DNA of 17,467 nucleotides. It comes from Clostridia bacterium. Its GTDB lineage: Bacteria > Bacillota_A > Clostridia > Oscillospirales > CAG-272. The stretch is taken from positions 1 through 17,467 of the forward strand of contig JAFTRT010000216.1 of NCBI GenBank assembly GCA_017462145.1, given 5' to 3'. This document shows, one piece after another, positions 14,072 through 17,467 of this stretch. The notes under the pieces are model-generated. The model ran no database searches. It was not told the DNA's origin and saw nothing but the letters and a program-made list of their open reading frames with translations. Within the stretch, counting starts at the first letter, position 1. Each line of letters begins with the position of its first letter. The position numbers were made by a program, and so were the translations under genes.

Positions 14072-15484
14072 ATGAGAAAAACCAAGATCGTATGTACCGT
14101 CGGCCCTGCCTGTGCCGACGAAGCAATATTGAAGCAGATGTGTTTGGCGGGAATGAACGTGGCTCGCTTGAACTTTTCCCACGGAAGCCACGAGGATCAC
14201 GGTGCTCAGATCGCCCGTATCAAAAAGGTACGCCGGGAGCTGGATATGCCCGTGGCCATCATGTTGGACACCAAGGGCCCCGAATATCGCGTCGGTGTAT
14301 TTGAAAACGGACGGGAGATGCTCCGTGAGGGGGACGAATTTATCTTCACCACCGACGAGGTCACGGGAGATGCTCACCGTGTATCGGTCAGCTATAAGGG
14401 AATGTGCGAGGAGATGAAAAAGGGAGACCGCATTTTGGTCAATAACGGCCTTTTGATCTTCTCGGTGCTCCGTGTGGAGGGGCACGACATCGTATGCCGT
14501 GTGGATGCAGGGGGAGAGATCTCCAACCGCAAGAGCATGAGCTTTCCCGGCAAGGTGCTCCGACAGGTCTATCTGAGTGAGCAGGACAAGAGCGATCTGC
14601 TGTTCGGTATCGAGCAGGATGTGGACTATATTGCCTGTTCCTTTGTTTCCTGTGTGCAGGATATTTTGGACGTTAAAACCTTTTTGAAGCAGAACGGCTG
14701 TGAGAATATGGGCATCATTGCCAAGATCGAAAACCGTTCAGGAATTGAGAACATTGAGGACATTTGCTCGGAGTGCGACGGGATTATGATCGGACGGGGC
14801 GATATGGGCGTGGAGATTCCCTTTGAGGAGCTTCCTGCCATTCAGAAGCACCTGATCACCAAGTGCCGTATGCTGGGCAAGCGTGTGATCACCGCCACCG
14901 AGATGTTAGAGTCTATGATCCAAAACCCCCGTCCCACCCGTGCGGAGATCTCCGACGTAGCCAATGCCGTATTTGACGGCACCAGTGCCATCATGCTGTC
15001 GGGAGAGACGGCGGCGGGTAAGTACCCCGTGCTGACCGTGCAGACCATGTCCCGCATTGCGGAGCAGGCAGAAAAGCATTTGGAATACAAGAAGAGATTT
15101 TTGACCACCGAGTTCCGCATCCGCAACGAGCTGGATGCCGTCTCTCACTCGGTGTGCGGAATGTCCATGGATATCGATGCCAAGGCGATCGTCATCTGCT
15201 CCATGTCGGGGATGACAGCCCGTATGGTGTCCCGATTCCGCTCGCCTGTGGATATTATCTGCATGACGGTCAATGAAAAGAACTATCATCAGCTGGCCCT
15301 TTCCTGGGGTGTGACCCCCCTGATGTGCGAGGTCTATCCCTCTTTGGAGGTGCTGTTCTATACCGCCAAGAAGATGGCACAAAAGACCCTTGACCTGTCG
15401 GAGGGCGATAAGATCGTGATTACGGGCGGCTCCCGTACCGGAGAGTCGGGCAACACCAATACCATTCGGATCGAGATCATCTGA
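14072..15484 (+). CDS. pyk: Pyruvate kinase
   Basis: Converts phosphoenolpyruvate and ADP to pyruvate and ATP in glycolysis. The 470-residue product has the length of E. coli PykF and lacks the extra C-terminal PEP-utiliser domain seen in many Bacillota enzymes. Catalytic landmarks are present: KIVCTVGPA at the start, Arg32 and Asn34 in RLNFSHG, DTKGPEYR with Glu71 (the Glu linked to K+ dependence), Lys218 and Glu220 in AKIENRSG, Asp244 in GRGDMGVEIP, and TATEMLESM. It departs from consensus at Asn124-Asn125 where Asp-Asp is usual (DDGL), at NRKSMSFPG instead of KGVNLPG, and at Glu in TEMLESM where Gln is common. The start at 14072 fits the AAAGGAG spacing; the ATG six bases earlier is too close. 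The rluA-type gene follows at 10 bases. Confidence 0.95.
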   Translation: MRKTKIVCTVGPACADEAILKQMCLAGMNVARLNFSHGSHEDHGAQIARIKKVRRELDMPVAIMLDTKGPEYRVGVFENGREMLREGDEFIFTTDEVTGDAHRVSVSYKGMCEEMKKGDRILVNNGLLIFSVLRVEGHDIVCRVDAGGEISNRKSMSFPGKVLRQVYLSEQDKSDLLFGIEQDVDYIACSFVSCVQDILDVKTFLKQNGCENMGIIAKIENRSGIENIEDICSECDGIMIGRGDMGVEIPFEELPAIQKHLITKCRMLGKRVITATEMLESMIQNPRPTRAEISDVANAVFDGTSAIMLSGETAAGKYPVLTVQTMSRIAEQAEKHLEYKKRFLTTEFRIRNELDAVSHSVCGMSMDIDAKAIVICSMSGMTARMVSRFRSPVDIICMTVNEKNYHQLALSWGVTPLMCEVYPSLEVLFYTAKKMAQKTLDLSEGDKIVITGGSRTGESGNTNTIRIEII

Positions 15485-15494
15485 GGAGGACTCT

Positions 15495-16124
15495 ATGGAG
15501 CTGTTGTACCGTGACCGATGGCTGGCGGTGGCCGTCAAGCCTGCCGGCGTTCTCTCGGAGGAGAGCGAGGGAGAGGCGGACACCATGCCCGCTTTCCTGT
15601 CTCGCCGCTTGGCAGAGGAGGGAATGGACGGTGTGAAGATCTACCCTGTCCATCGGCTGGATCGGGGAACCGAGGGGATCATGGTCTATGCCTTGACCGA
15701 GCAGTCGGCTGCCGCTCTTTCCCGTGCCGTGGCCGAGCGGCGAGTGGAAAAGCAATACGTTGCCCGTGTTCACGGTATTTTGGAGGAGAGGCAGGGGGAA
15801 TGGCGAGATCTGCTGTTCTATGACCGCCACCGCAACAAATCCTTTCCCGTCAGACGGATGCGAAAGGGAGTCAAGGAGGCGGTGCTGTCCTACGAGGTGA
15901 CAAAGATCTTGGAGGCGGAGGCATGCTCGGCGGTTCGTGTGATCCTGCGAACGGGGCGGACGCATCAGATTCGGGTGCAGTTTGCTTCCCGCGGGTATCC
16001 GCTGGTGGGAGACCGAGCGTACGGCGCACCAGCAGACGACCCCAAGGAGTTGGCTCTGCGTTCGGTGGGATTGGCCTTTGAGCATCCCGTGACGGGGGAG
16101 TGGCTTTTCTTTGAAATCCAATGA
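15495..16124 (+). CDS. RluA-family RNA pseudouridine synthase
   Basis: Isomerises uridine to pseudouridine in rRNA or tRNA. The 209-residue protein consists of the catalytic domain only, without an S4 RNA-binding domain. It has the early VAVKPAGVLSE segment, the signature HRLDRGTEGIMVYA with catalytic Asp56, the KQYVARVHG strand, and the C-terminal RTGRTHQIRVQFASRGYPLVGDRAYG motif. The ATG at 15495 has GAGGAGG upstream, overlapping the pyruvate kinase stop, so it is cotranscribed with pyk. The RNA target cannot be told from sequence. No strong terminator follows; only a weak AAATC/GATTT hairpin with T(4) overlaps the end of the gene. Confidence 0.94.
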   Translation: MELLYRDRWLAVAVKPAGVLSEESEGEADTMPAFLSRRLAEEGMDGVKIYPVHRLDRGTEGIMVYALTEQSAAALSRAVAERRVEKQYVARVHGILEERQGEWRDLLFYDRHRNKSFPVRRMRKGVKEAVLSYEVTKILEAEACSAVRVILRTGRTHQIRVQFASRGYPLVGDRAYGAPADDPKELALRSVGLAFEHPVTGEWLFFEIQ

Positions 16125-16140
16125 TTTTTTTCGATTTCTC

Positions 16141-16169
16141 TTGACAAGACACGCTCTCCGTGTTATAAT
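16141..16169 (+). promoter_or_regulatory. Promoter of the SCIFF gene with inverted repeat in the spacer
   Basis: Consensus TTGACA (16141-16146) and TATAAT (16164-16169) are 17 bases apart, the strongest promoter match in the window. The spacer holds ACACG and CGTGT (16149-16163) as a perfect inverted repeat around CTCTC, a possible operator. Downstream in the leader, CATCC/GGATG (16187-16200) forms a hairpin with a TACG loop of the stable UNCG class. Confidence 0.85.
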
Positions 16170-16223
16170 GACTTATCGGAAATGACCATCCTACGGGATG
16201 AAAACAGAAAACGGAGGTTCGTT

Positions 16224-16376
16224 ATGAGCAGAATTCATACCATTGAGACCAAGGACGTTGCAAAGACCGTGAAGAACGGCGGCTGCGGCGAATGCCAGAC
16301 CTCTTGCCAGTCCGCTTGCAAGACTTCCTGCGGCGTTGCCAATCAGCAGTGCGAGAATCAGAACAAGAACGACTGA
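16224..16376 (+). CDS. SCIFF ranthipeptide precursor (six Cys in forty-five)
   Basis: A 50-residue precursor peptide of the SCIFF family, which a radical SAM maturase cross-links with thioether bonds. The leader is about residues 1-18 (MSRIHTIETKDVAKTVKN) and the core has the characteristic cysteine pattern: Cys21, 24, 28, 32, 36 and 43 in GGCGECQTSCQSACKTSC followed by GVANQQC. Start at 16224 has ACGGAGG upstream; an upstream in-frame ATG at 16182 would add a basic extension and has no ribosome binding site. Oddly, residue 37 is Gly; in the studied Clostridium thermocellum peptide I recall a Cys32-Thr37 thioether, so the acceptor appears to be missing. The gene has its own strong promoter and precedes the maturase. 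Confidence 0.95.
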   Translation: MSRIHTIETKDVAKTVKNGGCGECQTSCQSACKTSCGVANQQCENQNKND

Positions 16377-16390
16377 TTTGGTTCGGAACA

Positions 16391-16425
16391 AAAAGGGCTG
16401 TTGGGCTTTGCCAACAGCCCTTTCC
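16391..16425 (+). terminator. Hairpin between the SCIFF gene and its maturase
   Basis: AAAGGGCTGTTGG (16392-16404) pairs perfectly with CCAACAGCCCTTT (16411-16423) over a GCTTTG loop. Only an interrupted T-run follows (TTTCCATT). It probably terminates part of the transcription, or protects the upstream mRNA end, so the peptide is made in excess over the maturase. Confidence 0.7.
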
Positions 16426-16453
16426 ATTCTGTATGCGAAGAGAAGGAGAGACT

Positions 16454-17467
16454 ATGGTACATCAATTCAAGCAAAACGGCTACGCCATCGTGCTGGACAC
16501 CTGCTCGGGCTCGGTTCATACGGTGGATGACGTGGCTTATGATATCATTGCCATGTACGAGACCCACTCGGCAGACGAGATCGTGGCGGCGATGTTGGCA
16601 AAATACGCCCATCTGCCTGAGGTCACCGAGGAAGAGGTGCGGGACTGTCTGTCAGACGTAGCATCCTTGAAGGCGGCAGGAAAGCTCTTTTCCGAGGATC
16701 CTTATGAGGATCTGGCGAAAACCTACAAAAACAACAGCAACACGGTGAAGGCTCTTTGTCTGCACGTGGCGCACACCTGCAACCTCAACTGCTCCTATTG
16801 CTTTGCAAGCCAGGGCAAATATCAGGGCGACCGTGCGTTGATGAGCTTTGAGGTGGGCAAACAGGCCTTTGATTTCCTCATTGCCAATTCGGGCACCAGA
16901 CGGAATTTGGAGGTGGACTTCTTTGGCGGCGAGCCTCTCATGAACTGGGATGTGGTCAAGCAATTGGTGGCTTATGCCAGAAGCGTGGAGAAGGAGCACA
17001 ACAAGAATTTCCGCTTTACGCTGACCACCAACGGGATGCTCATTGACGACGAGGTGATTGCGTTTGCCAATCGGGAGATGAGCAACGTTGTGCTCAGCCT
17101 GGACGGCAGACAGGAGGTTCACGACCGCTTCCGCAAGGACTATGCAGGGCGGGGAAGCTACGAGACCATTTTGCCCAAGTTTCGGCGTCTGGTGGAAGCA
17201 CGGGGCGGCAAGGGATACTATATGAGGGGAACCTTTACCCATCACAATACCGATTTTACAGAGGATCTGTTCCACATGGCGGACATGGGCTTTACCGAGC
17301 TGAGCATGGAGCCGGTGGTGTGCGCTCCCGATGACCCCTGCGCCTTGACCGAGTTGGATCTGCCGGTGCTGTTTGAGCAGTATGAGAAGCTGGCTTGCGA
17401 GATGTTGAAGAGAAAGAAGGAGGGACGTCCCTTTACCTTCTATCACTATATGCTTGACTTAAAGAAC
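16454..17467 (+). CDS. SCIFF radical SAM maturase (partial, runs off the right edge)
   Basis: The first 338 codons of the enzyme that installs thioether cross-links in the SCIFF peptide. Residues 1-80 form the peptide-recognition (PqqD-like, RRE) domain. The radical SAM core starts at about 98 with CLHVAHTCNLNCSYCFA, giving the CxxxCxxC cluster ligands Cys109, Cys113 and Cys116. It continues with DFFGGEPLMNWDVV (the GGEP motif), TLTTNGMLI, and VVLSLDGRQEVHDRFRKDY. The auxiliary-cluster SPASM-like C-terminus is beyond the window. The start at 16454 has AAGGAGAG upstream. It follows the SCIFF gene by 77 bases containing a hairpin. No stop or frameshift is visible up to the edge. Confidence 0.95.
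   Translation, partial: MVHQFKQNGYAIVLDTCSGSVHTVDDVAYDIIAMYETHSADEIVAAMLAKYAHLPEVTEEEVRDCLSDVASLKAAGKLFSEDPYEDLAKTYKNNSNTVKALCLHVAHTCNLNCSYCFASQGKYQGDRALMSFEVGKQAFDFLIANSGTRRNLEVDFFGGEPLMNWDVVKQLVAYARSVEKEHNKNFRFTLTTNGMLIDDEVIAFANREMSNVVLSLDGRQEVHDRFRKDYAGRGSYETILPKFRRLVEARGGKGYYMRGTFTHHNTDFTEDLFHMADMGFTELSMEPVVCAPDDPCALTELDLPVLFEQYEKLACEMLKRKKEGRPFTFYHYMLDLKN

Noticed and set aside
16113..16131. A weak AAATC/GATTT hairpin with T-run at the end of the RluA-type gene.
   Set aside because: Only five AT-rich base pairs that overlap the stop codon; too weak to call a terminator.
16182..16226. An upstream in-frame start adding 14 residues to the SCIFF peptide.
   Set aside because: It lacks a ribosome binding site, lies in the leader hairpin region, and SCIFF peptides of about 45-50 residues begin at the internal ATG, which has ACGGAGG.
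1..17467. CRISPR arrays, insertion sequences, prophage genes, tRNA or rRNA genes.
   Set aside because: I looked for repeat-spacer periodicity, transposase or integrase motifs and tRNA-like cloverleaves in the intergenic regions and saw none.

Overview
The window looks like a chromosomal stretch of an anaerobic Clostridia species, probably an uncultured gut lineage near Oscillospirales/Christensenellales. The rank below Clostridia is a guess. The evidence is the end of a pyruvate:ferredoxin oxidoreductase gene, a SCIFF ranthipeptide with its radical SAM maturase (a near-universal clostridial pair), a stand-alone Na+-pump decarboxylase beta subunit, strong AAGGAGG-type ribosome binding sites and TTGACA/TATAAT promoters. 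I see no phage, transposon, CRISPR or RNA genes. Almost every gene can be named to family level.

Layout. 1-820: 3' end of nifJ, a perfect hairpin, luxS, and a bidirectional terminator. 823-3040 (minus): a two-domain lipoprotein followed by a cysteine desulfurase, with its own promoter. 3158-4603 (minus): murD. 4604-4947: divergent promoters for murD and an oadB-like gene; the oadB transcript has a ~180 nt leader with a terminator-like hairpin. 4948-6321: oadB-like pump subunit plus a 70-residue one-helix partner. 6364-8692 (minus): a flavin reductase-like protein, proA and a YfcE-like phosphodiesterase, joined by ATGA start/stop overlaps. 8904-9938: DAHP synthase, divergent from that operon. 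10111-12624: a large secreted, membrane-anchored metallophosphoesterase with duplicated N-terminal modules. 12697-13894 (minus): an SPFH/band 7 membrane protein and a 64-residue ribbon-helix-helix protein. 14072-16124: pyruvate kinase and an RluA-type pseudouridine synthase. 16224 to the end: SCIFF peptide and the start of its maturase.

Functionally most of this is housekeeping: central carbon metabolism (PFOR, pyruvate kinase), aromatic and proline synthesis, peptidoglycan precursors, sulfur transfer and rRNA modification. The parts that deserve attention are the SCIFF locus, the SPFH + ribbon-helix-helix pair with a twin operator-like sequence over its promoter, the leader of the orphan Na+ pump subunit, and two duplicated-domain envelope proteins. 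In this SCIFF peptide the residue that I recall as the thioether acceptor in the studied homologue is Gly instead of Thr.
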